Source: Zonotrichia leucophrys gambelii (taxonomy: Eukaryota; Chordata; Aves; Passeriformes; Passerellidae). From it: a stretch of 64,000 bases of DNA. Made by a program: the position numbers and the translations under genes. The notes beneath the pieces are model-generated. The model saw nothing but the letters and a program-made list of their open reading frames with translations. It made no database searches and was not told the DNA's origin. Location of the stretch: assembly GCF_028769735.1 (NCBI RefSeq), contig NC_088178.1:20348357-20412356 (forward strand), written 5' to 3'. Numbering within the stretch: the first letter of the stretch is position 1; the number at the start of each line of letters is the position of its first letter. Positions 12,248 to 26,800 of this stretch are shown one piece after another.

Positions 12248-12512
12248 GGTTTAGACTGAATATTAGGAAGAAATTATTTACTGTGAGGCTGGTGAGGCAC
12301 TAGAAGAGGGTTCCCAGAGAAGTTGTGGCTGCCTCATTCCTGGAAGCCTTGAAGGCCAGGTTGGACAGGGGTTTGAGCAACCTGGTCTGGTGGAAGTTGT
12401 TTCTTCCCATGGCAGGGGGTTGGAACTATGGTGGTTTTTAAGATCTGGATGGTTTTTAAAACTATATGGTTTTTAAGATCCCTTCCAAACCTAAACATTC
12501 TGTGATTCTATG
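12248..12512 (+). mobile_element. CR1 LINE relic, 3' end with octamer tail
   Basis: A well-preserved CR1 3' end: TAGACTGAATATTAGGAAGAAATT, CTGGTGAGGCAC, AGAGAAGTTGTGGCTGCC, CTGGAAGCCTTGAAGGCCAGG, CAACCTGGTCTGGTGGAAG and GATCCCTTCCAAACCTAAAC, finishing with ATTCTGTG ATTCTATG at 12497-12512, the typical CR1 terminal repeat. It is 5'-truncated, as nearly all CR1 copies are. Between 12426 and 12479 a piece of about 18 bp is present three times. Confidence 0.93.
12426..12479 (+). repeat. Local tandem triplication inside the CR1 tail
   Basis: Three near-identical units, CTATGGTGGTTTTTAAGAT (12426-12444), CTGGATGGTTTTTAAAA (12445-12461) and CTATATGGTTTTTAAGAT (12462-12479), replace the single GATGATCTTTAAGGTC-like stretch expected at this point of CR1. 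The expansion arose in or after insertion of this copy. Confidence 0.8.
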
Positions 12513-13899
12513 GAATTCTGGTATGGGCTTATTTGATATTAAGTTGGCAAAAAGAATTGCTCTGTGACTGAGGTTTTCTGCTTTGCAAAGCCATGATCTA
12601 AGCCATGGTGTCAGAAGACACCCCTTGTAGTTATAAGATGTAGTAGATATAGTAGCAAACTCACTGAAGCACTTTGTGCTGAGTCTACCTCTCATCGTGG
12701 TTTGTCCTCATGGATAATTTTACAGGTACTAACTACAGTGTAATTTCATTGAGAGAAGACCTTATAAAGACAGGCTTGAAAAATAAAAAAATATTCAAAA
12801 GCCACAATAACTCTTTTCCCGATCTGTCTTCATTCTTCAGCATTTTTCTGGGACTGTAGGTGGCTTTCAGTGATGGAATCTGTTGGGAGCAGAAGACAAG
12901 ATGCCTGGTAGGGGTAGAGCCACAGTGAAGGAGGAGTGGATAGAAAGGTGTTAATGTGCCTTTGGCTGCAGGAAACACTGCTAGCACTGGCTATAACTGT
13001 TTTGGAACATCACTCACATTCTTTGTGCTTCAATCCTAGCCATTATTTCTACAGCTTACCTTGAGCCAGCTGTTTCTGTTTGACTGATGGCATGGCAAAC
13101 AATGCCAGCCTACTGCAAAACAGCAGAAAACCAAAATGGAAAGTCTGACCTTTCAGCCATGGGAGTCTTTGTGATGGCTCAAAGGAGGGGGCCTAGGGGA
13201 ATGGGCTGTTTGGGGCTGTGGTGGGAAGCTGTGCCTTCTGGGCCATCGCTATGTAAATTTTCACTTGCAGAATGCAGGACATTAATAATCCACCTGCTTG
13301 AAATCTTCTGAAGGGTGAAATTTGAGGGGGGAATTTGTGGGACACTCCAGTCATGTTGAATATGTTGAGCAACTGTAGAGAAACTGCCCAGATCCTTCTA
13401 GCTCAGTTCCTGGCCAAAACACTCCAGTGTGCACATTGTATTTAACTGGCTGCTCCTCTTGTGAAAGCCAGTAGGAAAACCCAGTTCATTATGGGTAATA
13501 ATCATGATCTCAGCAGGATTATTGGATTTTCACTCCTGGACTCACATAGTAGCCATTAACAATATATTTCATTATACTGGGAAGGAAATTCTTTGTAAAT
13601 GAACCCTAACCTTGTAGTTATTAGATTTACCCTGTGCTCCATTTGGGATAAATTGAGTTCTCACTTTTTAAAGGCATTTGTTCAGAATTTTTGCCTGGCG
13701 TCATCTTACCAGCAGACTGGAAGGTTTGTCTTTTTTTGCAGTTGATTCCTTTGCATTTAATTTGTTCTGAAGCAATCTCAATTGAGGGGCAGTACTTGCA
13801 CTAAAATCCTAAGAGCAATACTTATTTAGAACACAAGGGTGTTTGACAGAGTCACAAAATAGTTGTAACTCAGTGGCATCCCCATAGTACAGATGTGTT

Positions 13900-14850
13900 T
13901 TTTTATGAGGTTTAAACAGAATTTCCTGCTTCTCACTTTGTTCCCATTGCCTATTGTCCTTTCACTGGTCACCTCACCTCTGAGCCCATCTCTGCCTTCT
14001 TTAATCCTTGCCATCAGGTTAAGTTACTAAGATCTCCCTGAGCCGTCTCTGCTCAAGGCTGAGCAATCCCAGCTCTCTCAGCCTCCCCTCGTGGCAGATG
14101 CTCCAATCCTTTAATCATCTTAGCCTGTTGGACTGGTTCCAGTGTGTGTCTCTGCAGAGGGGAGCCCTGCAGCAGAGCCCCCCAGTGCTGAGCAGGGGAA
14201 GGGTCCCCACCCTGGGGGCTGGAGGCTGCCTTTGTGACCAGGGCATGCTGCTGGTTCGGGTCAGCTGCTCCACCCTGATTCCCAGGTTCTTCTCTGCAAA
14301 GCTGTTTTCCAGCAAGTTGGCACCCAGCCTGAAGGGCATAGTTATTCCTCTCCAGGAGCAGGACTTTGCATTTTTCTTTGCTGAACTTCATGAGATCTGC
14401 CTGCCCGTTTCTCCAGGCCTTTTCCATATTTTTTTCTCGGCAGCAGGCCCACATTTTCTCTAACCTTCTTTTTACTGCTCTATTGCTTGTAGAAGCACTT
14501 CTTGTCCCTGGCTGTTTTCAGCTCCAGGCAGGATTTGACCTTCCCAAGTCTGTCTTTGCACACTAGGGCAGTGTCTCTACATTTGTCCCTGCTCCCACCT
14601 CTTGTGTGCATTCTTTTATATTTGAGTATTGTCAAAATCTCCTCGTTGATCCATGTGGGTCTCCTGGTACTGTATCTTGATTTTCTGCACATTGGCTCTA
14701 TGATTCTTGAGCACAGTGGAGGTCATTCTTAAAAATGAGCAAACTCTCCTGCACCAGTCTTCTCCCAAGGCCCAAATCCTATGGACTTTTCTGAAGCTGG
14801 TCCCTGAATTTTGCTCTTGTGAAGCCCACACTTATGATCCTGCAACTTCC
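13900..14850 (-). mobile_element. CR1 LINE fragment with two remnants of ORF2, minus strand
   Basis: Read on the minus strand, bases about 14830-14480 translate with frameshifts to the linker between endonuclease and reverse transcriptase, including PMCRKSRYSTRRPTWINEEI and, further on, a KCFYKQ end. Bases about 14454-14053 translate to the C-terminal part of the reverse transcriptase region (EKCKVLLL, LGANLLENSFAEKNLGI in another frame, and MIKGLEHLP). Bases about 14050-13900 continue into the 3' non-coding region. Most of the reverse transcriptase domain between the two parts is missing, so the copy has a large internal deletion as well as 5' truncation. Frameshifts and stops rule out activity. 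Confidence 0.85.
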
Positions 14851-17800
14851 ACTGTTTCCTTTGCCTTGGTTCAGACTTAAGGCTTGATTCCTGGCAACTT
14901 TCCTGGCTTTAGTGACAGCAGTCTGCATTTATTGGAGGTGGCCAGGTCAGTGTTTTAATCTGAACTAGTGTTTGTATCAGATATTCATACCTTGAGTGAA
15001 CCAGACAGACCAGGTGTGGGTACATGCTAAGTGTTCCTGCAGAAGGCTGATTTTTTTAAAATATTTTTTTTCATGTTCATGACATATATTTAGTAATCAA
15101 TCTATTCCTTATGCGTGTTGGTCTCATGTACCAGTGCTGGTACTGATACCATTAGTGTCTCCCACTCCAATTGCTGGTCATAGATTCACCTTAGAAAAAA
15201 ATTTCCATGTAGTTAGATGCCATTAAAATTACTCCTTTTCTAGACCCTTTCTCATTCCCTTAATGGGGCTTACATTTGCACAGTCTGGCCATACCCTGGA
15301 TTGTTCTGACATCATGGTATAACCCAAAGCATTTCTTCATACTAAACCTGCCCTATCCTGCACGTATGCATAAAAGAAAAACTACACAAATAGCCTAGAA
15401 ATTATATGGGCCATTCTGTTTGTTACAACTCCAAAATCTCCTCAATATCCATGTGATCATTTATAGGTTTATGTACCATGGACATGGCCAAGGTATTATG
15501 GGATTCTGGCAAATGATCTATCTGCTTTTTCAGGAGCGGTTTTCTCAGTGGAATTTATCCAATGCCTTTCCTCACATTCTGCATCTTCTCCCCACACTCC
15601 ATTATCTGTAAACAGTGGCTCCAATTACCTGTAAACTGTGGCTGTACCAGATGATTTTAAAGGAGAGTGGATACACGGCTTTAAAATGCCGTACCTCAGA
15701 CAGATCCTAGTTAGTATCAAGTATCCTGGTTATCACAGATGGTGAAATGCTGGCAAAAATGCTTGCAAAGTGATTTGGGAGGGCTCTGCTTGCTGTCAGT
15801 CACTACTGCCAAATTCGCTTAATTAAAACCAGCTGTGGGAAAGTGCTCTGCTGCAACTGATAACTTTGTTTCCTTCTCTGAAGTCCTGTGGGCCTGGGGC
15901 TGGTGATAACGAGTTGCTCAGATTCAGTGAGGATCCTAAAGTGGTTGCAGTTCTCTTACATATATACAGTTTTGAAGTTGGCCCTAAATCCTGCTTTTGG
16001 CTTGTGTTTCTCCATATGGAGTCCTTGGCCTTGAGATGCTGAGGTTTGTGTATTGCCTTGAATAGCACCTACTGTGGTTAGTGTTGCCATTTCTTGATCC
16101 TATTTGGGAGAGCTGGTGGCCATGTTTGTTTTAGTATGGTTTAAAAGGAATGTCAAGGTTATCCAGCCTGAGAAAGACACTCTTTTATTACAGTTTAAAA
16201 ACATTATAAAACTCAAGAACCTCTTCCTCTACACCCAGTCCTTGATTTTGTAACCCAACAGCTTAAGCTATTCAATGCAGTTTGCCTTTTCTGAGTGACC
16301 AGCAGCCCTTTGTGTTTTGTGAACTGCTGTCTCAGGCTTCTGCAATATTCTTTATTTGTAGAATGCCCTACTCGTTGCTATCTCCCTTTCCTTAATCCTC
16401 TTCTCTCTTTCCCTATCATCTGCTCAGTTGTGCAGGCAATTTCATAGTCAAATTTAGGGCCAAAAAGTTGCCAAAATTGATGACTTGTCACAAATCAAGA
16501 TAAGGCCTTTTCCATTTCTGAGTTGATCCCAGACCTGCCAACATCAAGCTGTTGGGTTTTTTTGCCAGTCAAAAGAAATTGTGTTAGATGAGGCAGCTGT
16601 TTTAGAATAAGGTTAATAAAATGACTGTTGCCTTTTATAAGGAGTTCTGTTAGTGGAGTAATCCAGAACTGGTAAAACTCTAAAATTTGTGAATCCCAGT
16701 GAGCCTGTGAAATCCTGGCTGGAAGCACACATTGGCAGGTGGCTGGAAATGCTAATAAGGACTGGAGTCTGTTGTGGAGTGTTGTGGAAGTTTTGTCTTT
16801 CTGAGATTACAGTAGATTTTCTTTGTGGAAATTGACTTAGAAAGGGAGTTGTTCTTGGCATCTCTCAATTTCTGAAGTTTCAACTTTAAGTGGAGTTGGC
16901 AGTTTCACAGAATCTTCAACAACAACAAAAAAATTGATGCTTCAGTGATGCTGCTGCACTGCATGCTGGATTACTGTTCTTAAGCAAGCTTATCCCTTGT
17001 CTCCATATTTTTCTTAAAGTAGTCCATTGATGTGGATTGGGATTTCAGCTTTTTTTTCTTCTGTATTTGGGGTGGGTTTTCTTGTTTAGCTTTTTTTTCC
17101 AGAAGAATTTTGATTGCTTGTTGCAAAGATGCAAGAGACTTTGTGGCTTTCCTGGGTTCTCTGGTATTTTACTGCCTATTTCAGTTTTGCACACAAGTTT
17201 TGTGTCACTGTAACCTTCAGTCTGGCTGACAAGGATCTTTTTGATAGAATTAATCCATGGACAGTAAAAGTTCTTGTAGCTGGAGGTGACATTGGTATTT
17301 TTTTTATGTCCTTTTCCCACTTAGAAGAGTGACTGCTGATTTTTAATCACTGCTGACTTGGAAACTACCCTATGAGTTATTTTTTTATAAAGGCTGAAAC
17401 ATTTCAGGGAGGTGCTCAACAGTTTAATTCCATTGATCCCAGACTGCAATCGATGTTTCTTCTTATTTAACCTTCTGGGTACCTTGGAATTATTTTAATG
17501 CTTTATTTGGTTGGTTGCTTTTTTTTTTCCCCTCACTGGCTTGTTTCTCTGCCAAGTGCTAATCTAAAGGGATTCATTGTATTTTTCTATGTGGTGTGAT
17601 AGGAGGAACACTTTTCCTTAGATTGTCTCCAGCTGTATTTGTCCACGGGCTGAGTGGTGTGTGTGGTGATCAACTTCCACTCCTGCAGCTGCTATTTCAA
17701 TAAGTTTTTCATTGTCCCGCAATTTCTGCACATGGAAATGAGGCATTACTAACAGTATTTAGTGCATCCCCGAGTTATTTTTCTTATGTTTTGATGAACT

Positions 17801-20800
17801 CTTTTATTAAAAATTAAAACCAAACACTTCTTTAAAAGAAAATAATAGGAAATGAGAATATGGGCACAATTCAGTAACTGTGGTTCTTGTTTTGGAGCTT
17901 TTTATGGGGTTTTTTTCCCTCTGAGTATGGGCGCTTTCATAGTCCAGCAGATACTCTGGGAACACCTTTATTTCAGATTTGTTTGTGTCAGTGTTTGGTT
18001 TAGGATGTGAAGGCTTTTGTGTAGACATAATGTCCTTTGTAGGCCAGTTAGTGTGTCAGTAAGGTAAAGACAAATTGCTCCCCAAACTGTCAGCTTGGGA
18101 AGAACTTATGCTCCATATCTCTGAGTCTGTCTGCTACCTATAAAATCACATATTGCGTAGGATCTCTCAAATCAAAATTTTCATTTGGAAGTCTCAGCGT
18201 GTTTTGGAAACTTACTAAGTTTTAGGATTTGATAAGCCAGAAATCCCTTCAGATTTTGGAATCAGTTGTGGCGATGCTGTTAAAAGTTAAACGAATTCCT
18301 ACAAACTTCCCCCTGGCCCCAAAGTGCAGAATACATGAGTGAAAAATGGATCCAGCAGACTTTCTGTTCAACATCGCCTTTCATGTTAATAAATGATCTA
18401 GATCCTTGCAATGCAAAAGAGATTCAAGTGTGGTCATTTTCTGGACAAGATCCCTCTAAAACACTTGTATTCAGGAGATGCTTTAGGTTCTTACCTCATA
18501 CCTTAGTCCTTCCTGTAATTTGTTTGTGCTCCAGGCAGAATCAGGAGAAATGACAAATCTTACTGTAAAAACTCTACATAGGAGCTTGTTGGCAGTTACT
18601 GTGGTAGTTAGGCCAAATATTGCATGCTTTAAGATTTTGGGAAGCTTTTGACCACTGGCTAAATATCTTAAGTTGATGATCATTTTCAAAGAAACTCAAG
18701 AATGTGAATTTCCTGATGGAAGTATTTGTACTTCTGCTTTTGAGAAAGGAGGGGTTCCTGAGAGTTAGCTTGGAAAAGGAAAGGGTTTTTGCATGTGAGG
18801 GAAAGGGAGGAAAAAATGGTTGAGTGGCTCAATAGGCATAAAACCAAGATTAGTTTATAAAATAGTTGTTGTCCTGATTGTCATTAATTGTGTGTAGATA
18901 TCTTCATTTATGTAAACCAGAAAATGGTGTGCATCAACCTTCCAGAATTCTCTGACAGCTGTGTGAGTATATGTAAGTTTGAGACACAAACTGTGTTTTA
19001 TTGTGGTAAAAGCCCATGACCATATTTAGGAAAAATGCTACAAGACTAAAGCAATTTATTTCAAATTATAAATGCTTTGTGTTTTATAGTATCTAAGCTA
19101 GCAATATATGCTTTTTTTTACAATATGAAAATACAGAATTAATTTTCTCTGTGCTGTGTAATTCCCCAACTGCCAGTACCTATTTTCTGTCTTGCCACAT
19201 AGATTGTTATCTTCAAAGAGAGAAATTATTCTGCTTTGTAATTTATTGCATGTTCTTCTATGGAATTTGGGAGTATGACTGACTTTTTGCTACGGTAATA
19301 ATTGAAACCAAAATATGAGGCTTGTCTTAGGAGATAATGAGCTCCTTAAAATACTGAGAATCTGTTTGGGATTAGCTATAAAGAATTTCTCATTGTCAAG
19401 AAAAGAATTTCTTGGATACCAGCTTTATTGGCAGAGTTTGGCCTGGCTGTTTTTGTGACTTTATGATAGTTCTATACGTTCTCCGGAGTTGTGTTCCTCA
19501 AAGCCAGGTGTGTCTTCATTAATGCCTGCAGCACCTTGATCTCACCTTGTCCTTTGTCTCTGGGAACTGTCCACCTCCCTTCTGGTAAGTGCAAGGTGAG
19601 AGGCAGGAGCTGTTGGCCTTCCCCTGGATCAGGAGCTGTGATGGGCACGGAGGAGCTGCCTGTCCCTGATGCTCAGTAAGCACCATGCTGATCATGGCTC
19701 TGAGAAGTTATGTAGTAGATCCAAATAAATACTGATCTTATGAGCAAAACATACCAGCCCTTCCCGCCACCAAACAGTTATTTGGGCACTGCTGAAGACA
19801 ATAGCAATGTAATATCCTTCTGATGCATTTGCCAGCTGGCGCAGGACGCCACATCTTTTCATTCCATTCATTCATTGCAGAATAAAGAAAATCGGCATGC
19901 TCAAACCATTTTAAAAATACATCTGTTCAGAACATGAGTGTTGTTCAGTTCATTTCCCACTTCATAACAGACGTCCTGATGAGAAAGGAGTAATGCACAA
20001 AACAGCAAGTGTAAAAAGGTTGGTTAGGTTCCATGAAATTAATAAAAATTGCCTAAAGGAATATTACTACATCTCTCAAGTTCAGTATCACTAAGAGAAC
20101 TGTATTTTCAATTAAATGACAGGAAATTGAGAGGTGATAGAGAATTACTTTTCTGTTTACAGTGTAACCAGTAGACCTTGATGCCACATTGAATTCTCCA
20201 GACAAGTGATAATGCTTTGCTATATCCATTCTTAACTTTCAAGCCTTTTATCCAAGGGTCTTTGGAAAAAATCAGATTGTTTATTTTTGTGGATGAGAAA
20301 CAATTTAATGAAAGGACTTGTTCAGGGCTGCATGGGTTATAGCAGAATTACCCCTGTTGGCTGTGGCTTAGTTTGCAGAGACTCACTCAGAGCCAGCTGT
20401 GCCTGCCCTCCCCAGCAGAGCTTGTGCTGAGCCTCAGTGCTCCGTGTCAAGTTTCCCGGTGTGGAAGCTGGCTGCCTCCAGGCTGAAGCACAAAAGGGAC
20501 ATCATGTCTTCACAGAGAGGATGGCCAAGGAATCTGGGTTCAGATCTAAGCTTGGCTGTGAAGTCAGCTGTCAGTAAAATGGGTGTTTTGGGTGAGCCAC
20601 AAAAATGGAGAGAGAACCTATGGATCTTCAGTACTGTGTGCTTTGTGAATGGGAATGGTATTTCAAGAGATAGTGGCTAGAGCAACATGCAGAAACTTTT
20701 ACTTGTACAGTGCATAACTGAATTACTGTTAAGAATGAGATATTTCCATTATTATGATATCTGTCAATGATGCGTGTTCTCAAATGAGGATGAATCTTCC

Positions 20801-23800
20801 CTCACAGATACGTTATTTGAAACAAGCATTGTCCTATTCCCACATCTCCATACCAAAATAAGTACAGCCAGGTGGCACACAGGACAGACATTCAAATTTA
20901 GTGTAGCCTTGTTTTAAGACAATTTATTAAACCCAGAGTTTATTGGAAATGTTCTTTACAATCGGATGTTTCCTGTTGCTGTGTCCTGTTGCTGAGTGAC
21001 TTTTCTCTTCCCATAAAGGGACTAAGTTTTGAACTTTGAACCTGGATCTCCTATCAGCTGCAGACAGCACTGGACTGAAACTCTGCATGTGTTTTGCTTG
21101 CCAAAACTTGCAGTTCCTTTATTTGCTGCTATTTGCTCTCACATCTGTGACTAGGAAGTGTGCCTGTGCTCTGTGTCTGTCATCTTTATATGTATTTTCT
21201 CATCTTAGATATTGAAAATGTTAGAATTATGCTGCTCAAACAATACACTTGAGATCATAACTCCTTGTGGTGTCTAAACACAGGAGCAGTAGTGATTATT
21301 TTTGACAAAGTACGTGTGTAGGAGCTGAGATTATCAGTAAGAGTGGTGTGATATGTGTTTCCTTTGACCTTCACTGATACTGTGTGAAGTGGAGCTTAGG
21401 TGATGTCTTACAATTAGTGCCTTGAGTTTTAAATGATGAATATGAGTCATTTGGAACATCCTTGAACTGTGGTACAGAAGATGTTATTGTAGTGACTAGT
21501 GCCCTTAACACAGAGCCATCTCACTGTGTTCAGAAAACGAGGTGTCAGGTAGGAAAATCCTTGACACTATAGAAGAAAGAGCTTAGTAAAGCAAAATAGA
21601 CCAAGCTGGGGGAATGGGGAGCCCAACATTAATGCAAAAGTAGGATACTTACTAAGTTAGTCAGATGGCATTTGTCATTAAACTCAGTAAATTACTTAGC
21701 CCTTTCCTGAATCCATCTTCAGCATGCAAAACAATGTGTTAGGAAGTGAAGGTTGCCTTGTCAAGGAATTTTTAAGTGCAGGCAGTTATGTTTTACTGAA
21801 TCTGAGGAAGGATATTCATACTTTAGATATCTAAGTGAGATCTCTAAGCCAGAAATGAAATTCTTCAGTTCCTCTCAGTTCTTTGGGTATAAGAATTATT
21901 CAGTATGATGCATAGTCATCATAAGATAGGGTCTTATTCAAAATATTTTTTCTTTGGGGCAGGAGATGTTCTAAGATCTTCTTGCCAAATGAATCCCAAC
22001 AGTGGAATGTGTTTGAGAGTGCTTTGTATGCTTCATTTCCTGACTAGGTGAAACATAATAATAGTTTTTGTTGTTATTGATCTCTTTGTCAGCAAGTTAT
22101 GAAGAGTTTCAGGCATTAAATATTCCTTCTCTGGTCTGTCACATTTCAGAATATTGATCTCAAATAGAAAATAAATTTTGATGGCTCTTGGGATGTTTGA
22201 TCCTATACTTTTCAGTACTCAGCAGAAAAAAGGAGACAGATGAATGACAGACCCTTAAGAATGTTCTTCTAATTCCTTGATTAAAATGAAGCCCCTCTTT
22301 TTTTTCTTTTCAGTCTGACTCTGAATAAAAATTTTGTTGGGCAATATTACTGCAGTTGCCATCCCCAGGCCAGCTGATGGAGCTCTGCAGGATATCTGGT
22401 CTCTGATCAAGCTCTGGAGGTATAAATTACATTAGATGTTATTAAATACAGGTTGTAGTTCTGTTGGAATCCATCAGAGTATCTGGAGAACAGAGGTATA
22501 TGGAATGAGAGACACTGATAATGCATGTAAGAAAGCAATGCAGACCTCAGGGCTTGAACATGTGAAGAAGGATGTGCCAAATCACAGCCTTATGTTGTGA
22601 TGTGTTCTTGTATTCCCTGTTTGGCTTGGCCTGTGGAGTGTATTGCTGTACTGGTATGTGGTACTGAGGCTGTGTTAAGCCTTTATTATTAAACTCTTAT
22701 AACTCCAGTGGGACTGACAGTTTGTGGTTTCTCAGGACCATTTCCAAAGCAGCACGCAATCATGTTGGTTTTTTTGGGGAAGTTTATTGCTGAAGTCTGG
22801 TTTTGCATTTCTTTTTTTTTCTTTAAAAAACCCCTAAACAATCCTCCCCTAAAAAAAAAAATAGGAGAGAGAAGTTATTGGTTCAGCTTCTTTGGTTTCC
22901 AATAGGTTGAGACAAATATCTACAAATCCTTGCAGGGCGAATCTTAGTGACTTAGTGACTTCTCAGAGGGACTTACTATAAAAATCTTAACTGAAATTTT
23001 GAAACAGCACTTAGGTAAACATGCAGTTTATGTACAGTTCTTGTTTGAATGTGGATTATATTTGCAGTTCTCATTATGTGTTGTCACTGCTTATGTTTTG
23101 GTTTGTATATTGCATCTTCTTCAATTATGAAATCAAAGTAAGGATAGTATTTGTGTTGGAAATTAATCCATGTATTTGCTTCTGCATGATTTTAAGAACT
23201 TGACACAACTGGGCTTTTAAGAGCTGTTTCCATACATCTCTTCAGTGCAGTACCCATGGTAAATGTTTATCTAGGGATGTGCATGGAGTATGAAACTTCA
23301 GGTGCTTTTCAGCATGGCTTTGTCTCCTACAAATCTGCAGTTGGTGCAGGTTATCAGTCATTTGTGAAGACCCAAATCTGCATTTATTTTTCTGTTCAGA
23401 AACCAGAGTACTGGAAAAGATACAGCAATGTGTTACAAGTAGCAGTTAAATACTATTCTGGTGTCCAGAAATGCCCTGAACTAAGATGCACAATATATGC
23501 AGCAAAATGGATGATTTAATTTGTCTGTCTTGGGGACAGGGGAATGTGGTGCACAGTTATCCAGGCCCTGAGAAAGGTAAGGGGTTAGCAACACTTGAAG
23601 TGCATCCCTTGCCTTGAAATACAATCAGTCCACATACCTGGATGTCTTATCTGGAGTGTGGTATAAGTGCAGCAATAAATTTAGTCATCACAGATTTGCT
23701 TGAAGGTGGGTTTTTTTGAGGTTTGGGTTTTGTTTTTGTTTTTTCTTTTACTACAGGACAGATCTGTTGAAGTCCAGTTGTATTGCTTTGAAGGTGCATT

Positions 23801-26800
23801 CAGCTCTGGGTCCTGTATGGACCATTGTTGGAAATTATTTAAATTTGTTCCCAGAGCAGCATTGAGGGTCTTTGCAGAGTCTGTCTTCGAGCTCCTTTTT
23901 CCTGAATGAAGTGGGACCCTTGTGTTGGTTTCACAGCAGTGGAGCAGGGTCTCATGAAACACTCCACACTCCAAAGTGATGGAGTGCCTTCAGGTAGCCC
24001 TGCACAGCGCTGTTTTGTGGGGCATGATGGAGCACATTTGTATATTGGTCCAATTTGTGATGCTCTAACTGGATGGTGGGAGTGAGGGAAAGTGACCCAG
24101 AGCAGAGGTCCCAATGCAGTTTTGGGTTTAAGTTGACACAAAGTGACCCAAAGCAGCTTTGCAATCTGGCTGGTGAGGTCTCAGCCATCATTATTCCTGG
24201 CACCGAGTGCCTTCTAAATTGAGTGAGTGCTTGTGCTGTCTTTGCTTCTTCTGATGGATTGGATAAGATCCAGAATTACATTTGGATTTTGCTATATCGT
24301 GTTGTTTTGGGTTTTTTTTTTTCCTTTTCTTTTTTAAGCTGCTAGAGCCACTGAAAAAAAGATTGTAGTTAACATGAAAACAGATGTAAAAGACTGGCAC
24401 TGTGGCATGTGCAGCCTTAAGCTGTACATATTGGCAAGTTACTGTGTGTCAGATTTCATGATTTAGGCATAAAGGCTGCCCTTCAGTTAAGGCAGGAGGA
24501 CAAAAATTTAAGCTTATTTATGGAAATAGGTATCTGAAAGGTTGAGGATTGCTCCTTCAGGCACGAACACTTCCTGGCACCTAAAGCAAGGGTGCATGTA
24601 AGTGGGTATGCTTTGCATTGTATCTTAATGAGTTTTGAAAGATAAAGCCTTTGAATTTTGCCTTTGAAAGGTAGAGCCCACTCTGGGGCTTGGGGAAAGG
24701 CACTGGGCACAGACAGAGCTGCACTTTGTCTCAGCAAAAAAGACCCCCTAGAAAGTCAGGGGGATTTTCAACCGAGCGATGACTGGAAGAGATTTGAAAA
24801 TAGAAGCAAAGAAACTTTTCTTTTTGAGTTCTGTGAAGCAGAACTCAGTGTATTTGCAAGTAAATCTGGCTTGCTTCAAAGAAATGTTTATCTATCTCCA
24901 TCAAATTCTGACAGAAATAACCTGTAGCTCTGAGTTTGGATGAGAGTAGGTTTTGGGGGTAGAAGAAAGGCGACATATTATCTTCTCAGCCTTTTCCAGG
25001 TTTATAGTTTCTTCACTTTTGGAGTGTTAATACCAGAAATAAACACAGTGTTTTAATAAAAATCTATTTTTAGTGAAATTACTTCTGGAGGTCTAGGGGG
25101 AGTTAACTATAATTCAGGTTATTCATAGTGAATTTGATTGGTTGAAACTAATAGTAGCATGAAGGACTGGATTGGAAAAGGGAGCTTCTAATCTGCTTGT
25201 AAATTGTTGTTTTTAATATGAGGAAGATAATGTTCTCAGTTAAGGGAATGAAACATTATGCTATTTTGTGGGTTGCAATAATGTTATTAATTTGGTGCTT
25301 GCAGTGCTTTTCAGCCATTCTCAGATAAATCCTAATATTTCATGTGCAGTGTTTGAATGCAAAACATATTTTAGGAAAATTAACAGCTTTTAAATTTGAC
25401 ATTAACTACAAAGCAGTACTTTATGTTGATAAAAATCTCAACAGTTTTTTAAAAGTAGAACCCCACACAGATACTTTAAAATTGATGACAAATGAAGTTA
25501 ATGCAGTTAAAATGAATTAAACTCCTTGCTATTTAGAATAATATAATGATGTCTGAATTTTATTCCCAAAAGAGGAAATACAGTTGTTAAGTCCAGATGG
25601 ACTTTTATTTTTGTTGGAGTAAGTTTTGAGACTAGCAATATCTTCTTTCTAATTTTTTTAACGTTACTACCATAGTGCTGGATCCATGACAGCACAGGCC
25701 TTCTTTTTCTAAATTCTTTTAAACCCAGTCAAATTAACAGTCCCTTATTAAAACAACAGTGTTTATTTTGAAAATTAGCAGTTTCTTATTGCATTTTTAA
25801 GAGTTGGGAAATAAGCACCAGGATAATGTAAAATATAGAGAAGCCCAGGGCTCAGTCCTGTCAAGTTATTTTCAGGTCTAACATGGTAACTGCCTGTGAT
25901 TGTAGCCTGCCTAAATTTCAAGTGATGCAGCAGGAGGTTAAGCTCTTCAGCAGGCTAAGTCTTCTTGTGCTTGAGCTTTTTGCCTTGCACTGAGGGCTTG
26001 CACCTTGGCAGCCTTTGTGGTGCTGCAAAGGATGTGTGGTGAGTTGATCACACATCTGAAACCTGAGTGACAAAGATAAGGGATTCAGACCATTTGTTTA
26101 GATGAAGATGAAAGGCAGTTCAGCTATTGCTGTGTCAGTTTAAAGCTTCTCAGGCCATAAAATTATTAATCCTATTGTGCTGGTTTGTTCTTTTCTGTGT
26201 TTTGCCCATTGGCAATTTTTTTCTAAGTTCTGGGCCCTATTTTGCTCCACTGTTAGGGAAATAGAATTTGGTCATCTTTCTCCTTCATTATAGGACTTCC
26301 ATGAAAATAGATGGGAAACCAGGAGGCTTACTGCCAAAGTAAATCCTGGTTTGTCTCAAATAAGCATAAAGCTGGGGGAAAGTCCCATTATTGAGCATAA
26401 CATAATGCAACTCCACTTGGAACAGATTATCAAATCATTACTGATAATTTTGCAAACAAATTCTAGGTTGGAAGGGTCCTATGTGAGGAAAATGAGTGAC
26501 TTATAGAGGGGTCTGGATCATGGGGTAAGCTGAGTGCAAGCAGGCACTAAGGGTTTCTATGGCCAAATGTCAAGTTGCATATATAAAAACTCTGGTCTTT
26601 AAACCACAGTTGAAGCAAAGGGTGCCCCATCATATGAAACAGTGACTAAGTGTCAGACATTAACTGGTGAGCAAGAATTGCCACTGCAGTCATGGATAAA
26701 AGCTTTGTTGTGATTCCCAGATAGAAAAATAAAAGAGTATCAAGTACAGAGGTTATATTTTCTTGATGCTTGACACATGTGTTGCATATAGTGCAAAGGT

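Noticed and set aside
26455..26490. TCTAGGTTGGAAGGGTCCT as a CR1 terminus
   Set aside because: It resembles the reverse complement of the CR1 3' end for under 20 bases only, with no continuation on either side.
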